Assembly (NCBI GenBank): GCA_037178625.1
Contig: CM074128.1
Span: 124,001-188,000, forward strand
Reading direction: 5' to 3'
Source of the DNA: Skeletonema tropicum
Taxonomy: Eukaryota; Bacillariophyta; Thalassiosirophyceae; Thalassiosirales; Thalassiosiraceae
Length of the DNA: 64,000 bases
A program made the position numbers and the translations under genes. The notes beneath the pieces are model-generated. The model did no database searches. It was given only the letters and a program-made list of their open reading frames with translations, and was not told the origin of the DNA. Of this stretch, positions 48,401-56,330 are shown one piece after another. Within the stretch, counting starts at the first letter, position 1; each line of letters starts with the position of its first letter.

Positions 48401-48825
48401 ATGTGTTCAAGCTCTTGAAGATCATATGGTATCGTCGGGATCAGACGCCTGGTGTAGACACACCACAAGAAGTTAGTATGAAAGAAGCGTGTGTATTAAT
48501 TCTGGCATTGTGTGCATCCAGTTTCAAAAGCTTGCGCAGAGAGATGTGCAAGGTTTTTGCTAGGATCGAAAAAACCACAAGCATGCCTGCCGACTGTGTC
48601 AACTTGAAAGATTTCATTAAGAAAGCTCTTGGGAACATTGGGTCGGAGCAGGTGGATGACAGTCCTTTGACTATGATTTATGATGAAAAATGTAACGGGA
48701 TATTTGAACAGGTGAAGTGGAAGAACGACGAAGAATGGAAGCTAGTGAAGAATGATTTGCGGCTCTTACGATGCTTTTCATTTGTTGGGGAGTACAACGA
48801 ACCACATCGTCGTGCATTGGCATGA
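45457..48825 (+). CDS. Ankyrin-KAP family P-loop NTPase membrane protein (1122 aa)
   Basis: Intact single-exon gene starting at gaatcATGCCT. Residues about 10-115 form ankyrin-type repeats (SLPLHYAIGNGASLEVVQLL, then NLPLHLAVLNDAPKEVVKLL). A P-loop NTPase follows: Walker A GGWGSGKS at 180-187, and Walker B IVLIIDDLDR at 583-592 followed by CPPKKVVE. Between them lie two hydrophobic segments (about 415-438 and 442-459) after LSPLW, and a coiled coil at about 460-545. Membrane segments inserted inside the NTPase domain are the hallmark of the KAP family (Kidins220/ARMS, PifA), and ankyrin repeats ahead of KAP match the Kidins220 layout. Residues 670-930 are acidic and disordered, beginning with a duplicated LREQMNAEEED. 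A C-terminal domain (about 935-1122) is shared with the inverted copy at 62.0-64.0 kb. The likely role is an ATP-dependent membrane scaffold; partners are unknown. Confidence 0.85.
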   Translation: MPYNDLHRLLFNNPSVDVEEVRALIDKYPNAVKEEDDKRNGSLPLHYAIGNGASLEVVQLLIEAYHDALKEKSKYGNLPLHLAVLNDAPKEVVKLLIKEYPDAAKKKNNDGFLPMENPQIKEIYERVVTVVVQNLARSQSLLGDHAKGEDLLGVKEEAHAIAETIAFKDLEPPFVVGILGGWGSGKSFTFNLIEEHLKEIQKYNLASETFKLDFPYVGHIYLIKFDVWTFSKECLMSSLMNRILTELNDQLDLEAVIGPELLEKGVSVIELLDEFNTSGDRKYLKKVVKDEKVVQQALRDWKPKGGNITKALIDATNRNYEKEVKELAEKKRKLREVTLKKKQQLAWEDVTADVNTTFLPEIKKLLKDAYKQYIKENPDGVPQTIDDAMNSMKQWKGCFGWLKRYWDLVWAGRLSPLWIVVFLSSLILAVVLPLILDKDGAIVTAIGPVVSGVVLKLNDARAKLTSAQAEIAKVASEMHLDKEQLQEALEAANKAQLRSDKTDEEYQQDTIQKLNAEINSLEDRIWLREGDSLNKVVGDRLRSSNYEEHLGVVHQAQKDLKRISDAMLSSNQKKSFPRGDPRIVLIIDDLDRCPPKKVVETLEAVQLLVKTKLFVVVLAIDAQYVTLCLEKEYEDILSQERHPSGLDYIEKIIQLPYRVPPISAKCMKSYLREQMNAEEEDSHEVSGQNISQLLREQMNAEEEDNRELSALTEVSFVGRLSRIVSSFQEYFFASNDVTQKGSSSEVRDESGSHGDDQSPGQPNAEAPILSENSENATDEAASDEEAQLMEAEQSEPQEPSSGAEESIRGDDIPSPSDNATDEVQALSVEHGRSATTPTLVGSAVNNPTASAGSPKAEVESPLFALDSSVVDGSPSPLEMHDADFSVLTSPDNDLNPKSYVDGYHPSSIVSSVMGEDKDNIGLLRAIASSDRETQTIGTSPSELEAVPLPTEILEFTWEELESLENACVLSGVSPRSTKRLVNVFKLLKIIWYRRDQTPGVDTPQEVSMKEACVLILALCASSFKSLRREMCKVFARIEKTTSMPADCVNLKDFIKKALGNIGSEQVDDSPLTMIYDEKCNGIFEQVKWKNDEEWKLVKNDLRLLRCFSFVGEYNEPHRRALA

Positions 48826-49814
48826 AACGCATACAGAAATGATTCAAGTTCGACATTGCATTCAAGTAGGGTTCGAATTCTATAGGCTTACAAACATGAT
48901 TAAAATTCATTCTCATTATTTGTGATTTGTAGTACAATAAATTTCATTCCTCCTTTGCCATGTCATAGCTGCCTTGTGTTGAGATTCCACTCGCGCTTGC
49001 AATCATTAGCGAAAACTACTGCGCATGCAAGCAAAATATTACCTGCTGTCGTATCTAATACTACCAATGTAGCAATAGGAGTGACATTGCACTTGTTGCG
49101 GATAATCAATAGATGTTCATTGACATTGCTCAGACAAAAACTGAAAGTAAAGCGATATACGACCTCATTCTTAGATAACAATGACCAGAAAATGCTATAC
49201 AGATCTCTTCGTAATGCTCCAAGCCAATTTGGAAGAATCCAAATGATAGTTATATAAAATCAGCATTTTCCAAGCTACTCAAGAACAAGAATTGTAGGTC
49301 CATATACTGCACGCGCTGGCTTGCAAGCGTGGATGCAGCGAAGAAATCTCTCTCTGCATACTGTCATGGCCACAAGCATACAGCTCGTCCTGAAAATGGA
49401 CAGCAGCCGCCACCTACCCGATGAAATTCCAGCAGTAGCTTGAGCTGCTCTTGTCTCTTGGTTGTCTGAGTCATGATGTGGATGTACTCAGCGCTGCCAA
49501 AGCAAGCCCGAAGGCTCTGCAAAAGGGAAGAGAAAAGGCATGCACATTGTTTGCAGTTGTAGCATTGTTATTACGATGTTTATTTAATCTCATTTTTGGC
49601 ATCGTTTGCATGAAAAAAGAAAGGAAGGTATATCTAGCCATTGCTTCACCTTTTCTCTTGTACGGTCATCATGTGATTTTCCAACACGGCCCCGCACCAA
49701 CGATACCGCGTAAGCACTCTTCATGATACCTAAAGTTTAGAATACAACCACGACAGCAGTCCCGTAGGAAGAAGCCCTATCCTACACTGTCTTCTATCTA
49801 CTAAGGAGCACCGC
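48826..49814. other. Intergenic region, KAP gene to FCP gene
   Basis: About 990 bp between convergent gene ends. Frames of up to ~110 codons occur but lack motifs, good start context or similarity to anything recognised, so none is called. The word gggttcgaattc near 48,868 resembles a tRNA T-loop, but no acceptor-stem partner was found. Both 3' ends must be processed here. Confidence 0.5.
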
Positions 49815-50671
49815 TTATTGGCCGGGAAGGAGTCCTCCAGGAAGGATTGATACACCCATCATTTCATGAATAACAAGTCCCCAAATACCCATCATAGGCC
49901 GCACGTCCGTTGTTCAATTCAATAGCACGCTTCTTCATCTTGGTCTCATCACTGAAATTATCCCATCCAAAGTCCAACTTTCCATTGCGGTAATCTCCAG
50001 GGAACTCCGCCGTGACACCCGTCCATGGAGCCTCACGGTTGGCAATTTCGGCGGCAACAAAGAACATTCCCATTTGATACAAGACGTTCATTCCATCTTT
50101 TGTCTCCAAGAGAGCACCCCATGATGCCAAACCGGCGGGAATGTCCTCGGCGCCGGGGAAACGGATTCCGGCGGCGGTGGTGAGGTATCCTACGACGGCG
50201 AGCATGGCAACGCGGCCGTGCTTGATTTCCTTTTCGCGGAGGTCGTTGAAGGATTCGTAATCTTCGCATTCTTTGAGGAGGCCGAGAGGATCCCACAAGC
50301 CCAACTGTTTTTTATATTCACTGAATTGATGAGTCAAGATGAAGAGAATAAGTCAATTGTAATTGAGGTGATCAGTGACCATCATCAGATGTGCAAGAAA
50401 AAAGAACTTGTCAGAAAAAAAAACTGAAATTGGTGAAGAAACGCTCTGCTACCAACAAACTAAAACGAGAATCAAGCCAACATTTTAATCAATCACTCAC
50501 AGGAGCTTGGACACCGAGCTCCTTGGAAAAGTCCATAGTTTCTTTCAAGCCAAAGAAATCCTTCTGGGCGGCAGTAGCATCCATGCAAGTGGACATACGT
50601 GCGGCCTGTTGAGCAGGGGCAAAGGCGGCGGCGGAGCCGGCAAGAGCGAGGATAGCAACGGACTTCATCAT
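49815..50671 (-). CDS. Fucoxanthin-chlorophyll a/c binding protein (FCP), two exons
   Basis: Light-harvesting antenna protein of the thylakoid membrane. Exon 1 (50,501-50,671) begins MMKSVAILALAGSAAAFAP, a bipartite plastid presequence with the A-A-A/FAP cleavage site before Phe17, and runs to ELGVQAP. The GTGAGT donor is at 50,500 and the acceptor cag ends at 50,305 (196-bp intron). Exon 2 starts LGLWDP, has the first LHC helix with the pigment-ligand motif EIKHGRVAML and the last helix with ELNNGRAA. An extra base near 49,896 (gcggcctatgatggg on the gene strand) shifts the frame and stops it at 49,864 (203 aa). Without it, the frame reads the expected helix end (MMGIWGLVIHEMMG) to a TAA at 49,815. 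It is distinct in sequence from the three Lhcf copies to its right, and divergent from them. Confidence 0.85.
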
Positions 50672-51145
50672 GGTTGAATATAATATTATTAGGTTAGCTA
50701 GGCGAGGGGGGCAGGCGCAACGAAAAGCGGATCGTAGGGTGGCTGGCATGCAGGTGCAAAACGAGAGCGAGGGCTACGTCGAAAGATGAAGCAGAAGGCG
50801 GAAGCGTGTCCGAACAGTGACCCCCAATTGATAGAAAGACCCAAATATTCTAATAGGGTGAACTATTTCCAGCCATATTAGCAGAGACGCTGGCACAAAG
50901 ATCTGAATAATAACCCCTGTGACAATGTATCTGAAAGGGGGTATGAATACTGTCGCCGAACACGTACTACCTGCGGTAGGTTGAAGATCTTTTGTTCTCT
51001 CACGTTGAAACTTGAAGGCATATCTTATCTTTGAAATGGCGCGCTAACTTTCACAGAAACATGCAGCCTCTCACCCACGCACCAAGACAACCGCCCTTTC
51101 ATCCCATAATACCACTCTTCTAAACACCACAACACATACCTCAAA
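50672..51145. promoter_or_regulatory. Shared 474-bp promoter region between divergent FCP genes
   Basis: The two start codons face away from each other across 474 bp, so both promoters and any light-responsive elements must lie here or overlap. The right part (51,006-51,075) contains a block, gaaatggcgcgctaactttc and flanks, that is repeated before the other two Lhcf copies at about 52,911-52,973 and 55,561-55,623. The left part, near the minus-strand gene, is GC-rich (ggcgaggggggcaggcgc near 50,701) and does not share that block. Confidence 0.6.
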
Positions 51146-51767
51146 ATGATGAAGCTTGCCGTCCTCGCCACTCTTGCCGGCTCTGCCGCCGCCTTCGCCC
51201 CCGCCAAGGTTGCCCAATCCTCCACCGCTCTTAACGCCGACCTCTCCAAGGAGCTCGGTGCCCAAGCCCCTCTTGGCTTCTTCGATCCTTTGGGAATGGT
51301 TGCCGATGGAGACAAGGACAACTTCGACCGTCTTCGTTGGGTTGAGCTCAAGCATGGCCGTATTGCCATGTTGGCTGTTACCGGATACCTCGTTACCTAC
51401 GCCGGAGTTCGTTTCCCCGGTGCTGAGGACATCCCCTCTGGCTTCGCCGCTCTTGACAACCTCCCCGGTATGGTTTGGGCTCAGATGATCGCCACATGGA
51501 CCATGATGGAGGCATGCCAACCAGGATCAATACGAGGGACCCTGGGGAACCAACCAGAATGCTCTTGGAGAGTCTCCCGCTGAGTTCAAGGGTGACTTCC
51601 GTAATGGATTCATTGACTTCGGATGGGACAAGCTCAGTGATGACCAGAAGATGAAGAAGCGTGCTATTGAATTGAACCAGGGCCGTGCTGCCCAGATGGG
51701 AATTTTGGGACTTATGGTCCACGAGAAGCTTGGAAATGTTGACTCCCTTCTCCCTCCTCACTTCTAA
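51146..51767 (+). CDS. Fucoxanthin-chlorophyll a/c binding protein, Lhcf type, tandem copy 1 (one +1 break)
   Basis: Intronless Lhcf-type antenna gene. MMKLAVLATLAGSAAAFAP is the plastid presequence (cleavage before Phe17), followed by LSKELGAQAPLGFFDPLGM, the first helix with ELKHGRIAML, the middle helix around MVWAQMIATWTMME and the third helix with ELNQGRAAQMG, ending LLPPHF at TAA 51,765. The span is 622 bp, one more than 207 codons. The extra base is the a in gaggcatgcc near 51,514, where gaggctgcc would keep the frame (EAANQDQYEG). As written, translation ends at 51,583 after 145 residues. The same extra base is in copy 2 but not in copy 3. Otherwise the coding sequence is undamaged, so a functional allele is plausible. 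Confidence 0.8.
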
Positions 51768-52910
51768 GAAGTGCAGTTGAGAAACCTGCCTTATAATGTA
51801 CAATCCGGTTTAGAACTGTAACAATACTTTAACTCTCATATTTGATAGGTTTCTTTGCCGTGCATCTATTATCATGTAGTATTATTTGTTATCTTACTCT
51901 TTCACTTTGGATGATAATCTGCTGAGGCACAAGCATGCAGTGTAGAATCAACGAAGTACTTCACTTCTGTGTATTAACCCTTCGTGCAACAAGCTCTCTA
52001 ACTTGAGTGTCTGTAGTACGATGCTTTGTGAGCTTTTGTGCGATGTTCTGCTGTTGTATTCGATGCTATGGCTTTAGAAAGTGTCCAAAAGACAAACAGA
52101 CGGGCATGCATGATGCACTTAAGGACAATGATGCGGTAGTGAACAACTACTCATACTACAGATAGAAGTAATACAACATATTTTTAACGGAACAACTGCT
52201 GCATACTACTCAGTCTATCTCTCACTCTGCACTGGTAAGATTCAATGCTGTCACTTCTCGAAGTCGTCTATCCCAACGTGTACAGCATGACACACTCTCT
52301 ATCTTGACATTCCTCGACCCCAGCGGATTGTCGTCTCGTCTTTCAACCGTTCCAAATTCAGCAATGATCTGTATATTGTACCATTCATCGAGATCTCTCA
52401 TCGCACAAGAATGTAATAGATAACTCCTAGCCTCCATTGTATCAGAGAGTATTCACTTCCAAATACCTTCTTCTCTACCATTCCAAATACAGCATTGATA
52501 AACATCTCTGCTTTAGCTCTCTCTAGGAGTTTTGACTTCCAAATATCAGGGTACAGGCAACTACATCTCGTTCGATATGGAATGTAATTGATAATACCTA
52601 ACCTCCATTGTGCACAACAGAGTCAGAGTATTCACTTCCAAATAATAGGTACAGACAACTTCTTGCTGTATCGTCTCTTCTCTAGCATTCCAAATTCAGC
52701 AATGATGAACGTGTATATTTACCGATGAAAAGCTTTCCTTCAGCTCTCTCATGGAGTATTCACTTCCAAATAATAGGCACATACAACTACTTCTTGTTCG
52801 GCATGTTTCCTGTCAAAGAAACAACAGGAGACAACGAAAGTTAGTATCTACTCCTTTTTTATTGTATTTTATTGTACCTACGCTAAAAAATTCAAACCTT
52901 TTCTCGCCCG
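51768..52910 (+). repeat. Duplicated Lhcf spacer 1 with dispersed ~120-bp repeats
   Basis: The 3' spacer of Lhcf copy 1 is closely repeated after copies 2 (53,695-54,790) and 3 (56,331-57,650), so gene and spacer were duplicated together. Inside it, segments containing attcacttccaaata recur near 52,450, 52,530, 52,630 and 52,752, each next to variants of ctctaccattccaaata and gaatgtaattgataatacc, forming a degenerate local repeat. No gene was found in it. Confidence 0.8.
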
Positions 52911-52973
52911 TAAAGTTGAAGGCATATCTTTGAAATGGCGCGCTAACTTTCACAGAAACATGCAGCCTCTCAC
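52911..52973 (+). promoter_or_regulatory. Conserved Lhcf upstream block (three copies)
   Basis: The stretch from gtaaagttgaaggcatatc through tggcgcgctaactttcac to gcagcctctcac lies about 95-155 bp before the ATG of Lhcf copy 2. It recurs before copy 1 (51,006-51,075, with an extra atctt) and copy 3 (55,561-55,623). The block contains the palindromic core GGCGCGC. The second half of each promoter (contact with the ATG through cacaacacatacctcaaa) is also conserved. This is probably the core promoter and 5' leader; duplication alone could explain the conservation. Confidence 0.5.
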
Positions 52974-53066
52974 GCACCTCTCACCCCCACCAAGACAACC
53001 GCTCCCCTCTCGCTCCCCTGCATCTCATAATATCACTATTCTAAACACCACAACACATACCTCAAA

Positions 53067-53694
53067 ATGATGAAGCTTGCCGTCCTCGCCACTCTTGCCG
53101 GCTCTGCCGCCGCCTTCGCCCCCGCCAAGGTTGCCCAATCCTCCACCGCTCTTAACGCCGACCTCTCCAAGGAGCTCGGTGCCCAAGCCCCTCTTGGCTT
53201 CTTCGATCCTTTGGGAATGGTTGCCGATGGAGACAAGGACAACTTCGACCGTCTTCGTTGGGTTGAGCTCAAGCATGGCCGTATTGCCATGTTGGCTGTT
53301 ACTGGATACCTCGTTCACCTACGCCGGAGTTCGTTTCCCCGGTGCTGAGGACATCCCCTCCTGGCTTTCGCCGCTCTTGACAACCTTCCCCGGTATGGTT
53401 TGGGCATCAGATGATCGCCTACATGGACCATGATGGAGGCATGCCAACCAGGATCAATACGAGGGACCCTGGGGAACCAACCAGAATGCTCTTGGAGAGT
53501 CTCCCGCTGAGTTCAAGGGTGACTTCCGTAATGGATTCATTGACTTCGGATGGGACAAGCTCAGTGATGACCAGAAGATGAGGAAGCGTGCTATTGAATT
53601 GAACCAGGGCCGTGCTGCCCAGATGGGAATTTTGGGACTTATGGTCCACGAGAAGCTTGGAAATGTTGACTCCCTTCTCCCTCCTCACTTCTAA
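53067..53694 (+). pseudogene. Lhcf-type FCP gene, tandem copy 2, with seven extra bases
   Basis: Almost identical to copy 1 in presequence and first helix, but the gene span is 628 bp, seven more than 207 codons. Extra single bases are seen in gttcacctacg (about 53,314), cctcctgg and ctttcgcc (about 53,360-53,370), accttcccc (about 53,387), ggcatcag and gcctacatg (about 53,405-53,420) and ggcatgcc (about 53,438). All are insertions and none is a deletion. Translation from the ATG ends at 53,348 after 93 residues. Both pigment-ligand helices remain readable in shifted frames up to LLPPHF and TAA at 53,692. Either a young pseudogene or a poorly corrected consensus; the pure insertion pattern favours the second. 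Confidence 0.7.
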
Positions 53695-54790
53695 GAAGTG
53701 CAGTTGAGAAACCTGCCTTATAATGTACAATCCGGTTTAGAACTGTAACAATACTTTAACTCTCATATTTGATAGGTTTCTTTGCCGTGCATCCATTATT
53801 ATGATGTAGTATGTTTTGTTATCTTGCTCTTTTCTGCAGAGGTACAAGCATGCAGTGTAGAAGTAGAAGCAACAGGTTTAGTTCTGTGTACTAACCCTTC
53901 GTGCAACAAGCTCTCTAACTTGAGTGTCTGTAGTCTGTAGTCTGTAGTACGATGTTGTGTGAGCATCTTGTGCAATGTTTCGCTGTTGTATTCGATACTA
54001 TGGCTTTAGAAAGTGTCTAAAAGACAATACAATCAAGACGGGCATGCATGATGCACTTAAGGACAATGATGCGGTATTGAACAACTACTCATACTACAGA
54101 AGTATAGAATACATTTTTCACGGAACAACTGCTACATACTACTCAGTCTATCTCTCACTATGCACTGCTAACATTCAATGCTGGATGCTAATCACTTCCT
54201 CGAAGTCGTCTATCCCAACGTGTACAGCATAACACACTCTCCAACTTGACATTCCTCGACCCCAGCGGATTGTCGTCTCGTCTTTCAACCGTTCCAAATT
54301 CAGCAATGATCTGTATATTGTACCAGTCATTGAGATCTCTCATCGCACAAGAATGTAATAGATAACTTCTAGCCTCCATTGTATCAGAGAGTATTCACTT
54401 CCAAATACCTTCTTCTCTACCATTCCAAATACAGCAGGATGAACAGCTCTCCTTTAGCTCTCTCTTGGAGTATTGACTTCCAAATAACAGGGTAAAGTCA
54501 ACTACTTCTTGTTCGGACATGGAATGTAATTGATAATACCTAGCCTCCATTGTATCAGAGTCAGAGTATTCACTTCCAAATAATAGGTACAGACAACTTC
54601 TTGCTGTATCGTCTCTTCTCTAGCATTCCAAATACAGCAATGTGATGAACGTGTATATTTACCGATGAAAAGCTTCCCTTCAGATCTCTTAAGTATGGAG
54701 TATTCACTTCCAAATAATAGGCACAGGCATCTACTTCTTGTATGTTCGGCATGTTTCCTGTCAAAGAAACAACACGAGACACGACAAGGG
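53695..54790 (+). repeat. Duplicated Lhcf spacer 2
   Basis: Parallel to 51,768-52,910, with small indels (for example ctgtagtctgtagtctgtag near 53,931, a local triplication). The attcacttccaaata segments recur near 54,392, 54,475, 54,568 and 54,701. The homology ends near tgtcaaagaaacaac(a/c)(g)gagac at about 54,780, the same place where spacer 1 passes into the copy 2 promoter. No gene seen. Confidence 0.8.
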
Positions 54791-55560
54791 TAAATAAATA
54801 GGGTATGTCACAAGGAGTGTGACGCTTACCGTCTCGGGGGCAAACTCAACTTTGTCACAAGGGCCATTTTTACGTATTTCTACGTTGTACCTACCTAATA
54901 CTGTCCACCGTTGTCCACCGAACACAACATTTTCCTAAGTAACAGTGCCGATACGACGTTTGATTCCCTATGGTTGAGTCTCGGTTGTTTCATCGTTTCC
55001 CGTCATTGAAAGCTCGAACTGATCATTCACCGCTCAAAGCAACGGCAACCATGGTCGACGTTGCCGCCACTGGAATAGACCAAGTTATTAGCCATATTAT
55101 CCGCCTATCGGTGGCTGATTGTTACTATGGATTATTATGTTAATGTTATCGTACGTAGATCCACCAGAAACGCTACTTGGGATGTTCAATGAGCCCTATT
55201 CAATGGCCGGCGCTCGCCGGACATCACCGTCTAATATTGCCTCCATGCTGCCTTCCCTCGGCGGATTTGCCTGCGGCGAGAGCTTCAACATTAACATAAT
55301 AATCCATAATAACGGTCAGCCACCGATCGGTCGATAGTACGGCTATTAACTTGGTCTATTTCAACGGCGGCACCGGTGATCATGTTGCCTGCCTTGAGCG
55401 GCGTGGTTGGTGCTGATCATCCTGTTTGGACCGGCACTGACTTTCGCATCTGAGTTTGACCACGAGACGGTAAATCCTCTTTATTTTTTTTACGCATAAA
55501 AGTCGAGGTGGAGATATCCAGCCAAAATTTATTTACCCTTGACCTACGACTTTTCTCACC
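54791..55560. other. Unique insert between Lhcf copies 2 and 3
   Basis: About 770 bp here have no counterpart between copies 1 and 2, which explains the larger spacing (2640 versus 1921 bp). It contains the foldback element at 55,020-55,419. The left part has paired tgtcacaagg words (54,807 and 54,854). No coding gene recognised. Confidence 0.7.
55020..55419. mobile_element. 400-bp foldback/MITE-like element with ~130-bp terminal inverted repeats
   Basis: The left arm (55,020-55,148) and right arm (55,287-55,419) are imperfect reverse complements. Examples are atagaccaagttattagcc against ggctattaacttggtctat, and ggattattatgttaatgtt against aacattaacataataatcc. Both ends carry TGATCA. The ~138-bp centre includes ggcgctcgccgg and has no transposase frame, so it would be non-autonomous. 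No convincing target-site duplication was found, so the exact ends are uncertain. It sits in the insert that separates Lhcf copies 2 and 3. Confidence 0.75.
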
Positions 55561-55706
55561 CGTAAAGTTGAAGGCATATCTTTGAAATGGCGCGCTAACT
55601 TTCACAGAAAAATGCAGCCTCTCACCCCGCCCCACCAAGACCAGAAGACAACCGCTCCTCTTCATCTCATAATATCCTACTCTAACACCACAACACATAC
55701 CTCAAA

Positions 55707-56330
55707 ATGATGAAGCTTGCCCTCCTCGCTACTCTTGCCGGCTCTGCCGCCGCCTTCGCCCCCGCCAAGGTTGCCCAATCCTCCACCGCCCTTAACGCCG
55801 ACCTCTCCAAGGAGCTCGGTGCCCAAGCACCTCTTGGCTTCTTCGATCCTTTGGGAATGGTTGCCGATGGAGACAAGGACAACTTCGACCGTCTTCGTTG
55901 GGTTGAGCTCAAGCATGGCCGTATTGCCATGTTGGCTGTTACTGGATACCTCGTTACCTACGCCGGAGTTCGTTTCCCCGGTGCTGAGGACATCCCCTCC
56001 GGCTTTCGCCGCTCTTGACAACCTTCCCGGTATGGTTTGGGCTCAGATGATCGCCACATGGACCATGATGGAGGCTGCCAACCAAGGATCAATACGAGGG
56101 ACCATGGGGAACCAACCAGAATGCTCTTGGAGAGTCTCCCGCTGAGTTCAAGGGTGACTTCCGTAATGGATTCATTGACTTCGGATGGGACAAGCTCAGT
56201 GATGACCAGAAGATGAGGAAGCGTGCTATTGAATTGAACCAGGGCCGTGCTGCCCAGATGGGAATTTTGGGACTTATGGTCCACGAGAAGCTTGGAAATG
56301 TTGACTCCCTTCTTCCCTCCTCACTTCTAA
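55707..56330 (+). pseudogene. Lhcf-type FCP gene, tandem copy 3, with three extra bases
   Basis: Same antenna protein as copy 1 (presequence MMKLALLATLAGSAAAFAP, first-helix ELKHGRIAML, third-helix ELNQGRAAQMG). The span to the expected TAA at 56,328 is 624 bp, three above 207 codons. Extra bases: a t in ggctttcgcc (about 56,003), an a in aaccaaggatc (about 56,083) and a t in cttcttccc (about 56,312). From the ATG, translation stops at 56,018 after 103 residues. Copies 1 and 2 have the break near MMEAANQ in gcatgcc, whereas copy 3 is normal there (ggctgcc) but has its own extra base seven codons or fewer away. Confidence 0.7.

Noticed and set aside
48840..48900. tRNA-like word gggttcgaattc
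   Set aside because: No complementary acceptor stem, D-arm or anticodon arm could be placed around it.
49451..49726. 91-codon frame with a hydrophobic stretch (FAVVALLLRCLFNLIFGIVC)
   Set aside because: It could be a small membrane protein, but there is no recognisable family, no start-context support, and it lies in a 3' intergenic region. Evidence was too weak to call.
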